The notes under the pieces: model-generated
The model's input: only the letters and a program-made list of their open reading frames with translations
What the model was told of the DNA's origin: nothing
Database searches by the model: none
Translations under genes and position numbers: made by a program
Shown: positions 21,644-21,909 of the stretch, piece after piece
Layout of the letters: the number at the start of each line of letters is the position of its first letter
How positions within the stretch are numbered: position 1 is the first letter of the stretch
DNA from: DRWZ01 sp964601505
GTDB taxonomy: Bacteria; Calescibacteriota; Calescibacteriia; Calescibacteriales; Calescibacteriaceae
NCBI GenBank assembly: GCA_964601505.1
Contig: CAZRNR010000035.1
Span: 1 to 21,909 of the forward strand
Length of the DNA stretch: 21,909 nt
Reading direction: 5' to 3'

Positions 21644-21877
21644 AAACATTGGTGATTATTTCATCTCTCTGTAAAGCTTATTAAAGGAAACTAAAATGAA
21701 ATTTAGATGTTGATGGAATTACGGAACACTTTAATTATTTTATAAACATAGATCAAATACAGTCTTTATGTATGAATAGATATTCTTTCACATGTCTAAA
21801 ATTTCCCAACAGCTTAAAACCTGAAAATTCTCATCATTTTTGCTAAAATGTAAAGTATGATATTTTACAAAGGATTC

Positions 21878-21909
21878 TCTTTTCTTTCTTTCTTTCTTTC
21901 TTTCTTTCT
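21878..21909. repeat. TTTC tandem repeat at the window edge
   Basis: From 21881 the unit TTTC is repeated seven times plus one base and runs to the last base of the window, so its full length is unknown. About 20 bp upstream lie TATGAT- and TATTTT-like hexamers and an inverted repeat TGTAAA/TTTACA. No gene is visible between 21644 and 21877. Confidence 0.85.

Overview
The window is AT-rich (about one third G+C by eye) bacterial DNA from a Gram-negative (diderm) lineage. It carries a Kdo-8-phosphate synthase (lipopolysaccharide core), a TonB-dependent outer-membrane receptor ending in Phe, an Mla-type ABC ATPase and a lipoprotein with a clear lipobox. Lys/Glu/Ile-rich proteins, frequent AGA and ATA codons and a WCAPC thioredoxin would suit a thermophilic or deep-branching lineage, but I cannot name the organism. 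Apart from one permease gene with a canonical AAGGAG, most starts lack a Shine-Dalgarno sequence. Several have a -10-like hexamer 4-7 nt before the start codon, which suggests leaderless mRNAs.

Layout. 1-1027: no recognisable gene, with two adjacent hairpins near its right end. 1028-2849 (+): a shortened NuoG-like Fe-S protein and a small unknown protein. 2841-5155 (-): MlaF-like ATPase overlapping ispD, then trxA directly behind tRNA-Pro(GGG). 5225-7862 (+): a UbiA-family prenyltransferase, a Nudix hydrolase, then tRNA-Ala(GGC) followed at once by a DsrE-like protein and kdsA. 7863-8441: intergenic, with a candidate ~72-nt minus-strand sRNA that has consensus promoter elements and a terminator. 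8442-11716 (+): clpP, a decayed IS5-like transposase, dapA and rph. 11713-14007 (-): a class A penicillin-binding protein, convergent with rph. 14135-15736 (+): methylmalonyl-CoA mutase catalytic subunit. 15738-15902 (-): a candidate rod-shaped structured RNA with an exact TTGACA/TATAAT promoter. 16201-19394 (+): a periplasmic substrate-binding protein and a TonB receptor, preceded by a possible switch-like RNA structure. 19587-20861 (-): an AzgA-type purine permease. 21113-21643 (+): a lipoprotein with two CxxCH haem motifs. The window ends inside a TTTC tandem repeat.

How the genes fit together. The set is mostly core metabolism and envelope: isoprenoid precursor (ispD), Kdo, lysine/peptidoglycan (dapA), peptidoglycan polymerisation, lipid trafficking, RNA maturation (rph), proteolysis (clpP) and redox. 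The accessory part is the SBP/TonB pair and the haem lipoprotein. The most interesting non-protein signals are the two minus-strand RNA candidates and the repeated arrangement in which a tRNA sits 8-9 nt upstream of a start codon. No rRNA genes and no CRISPR array were seen.
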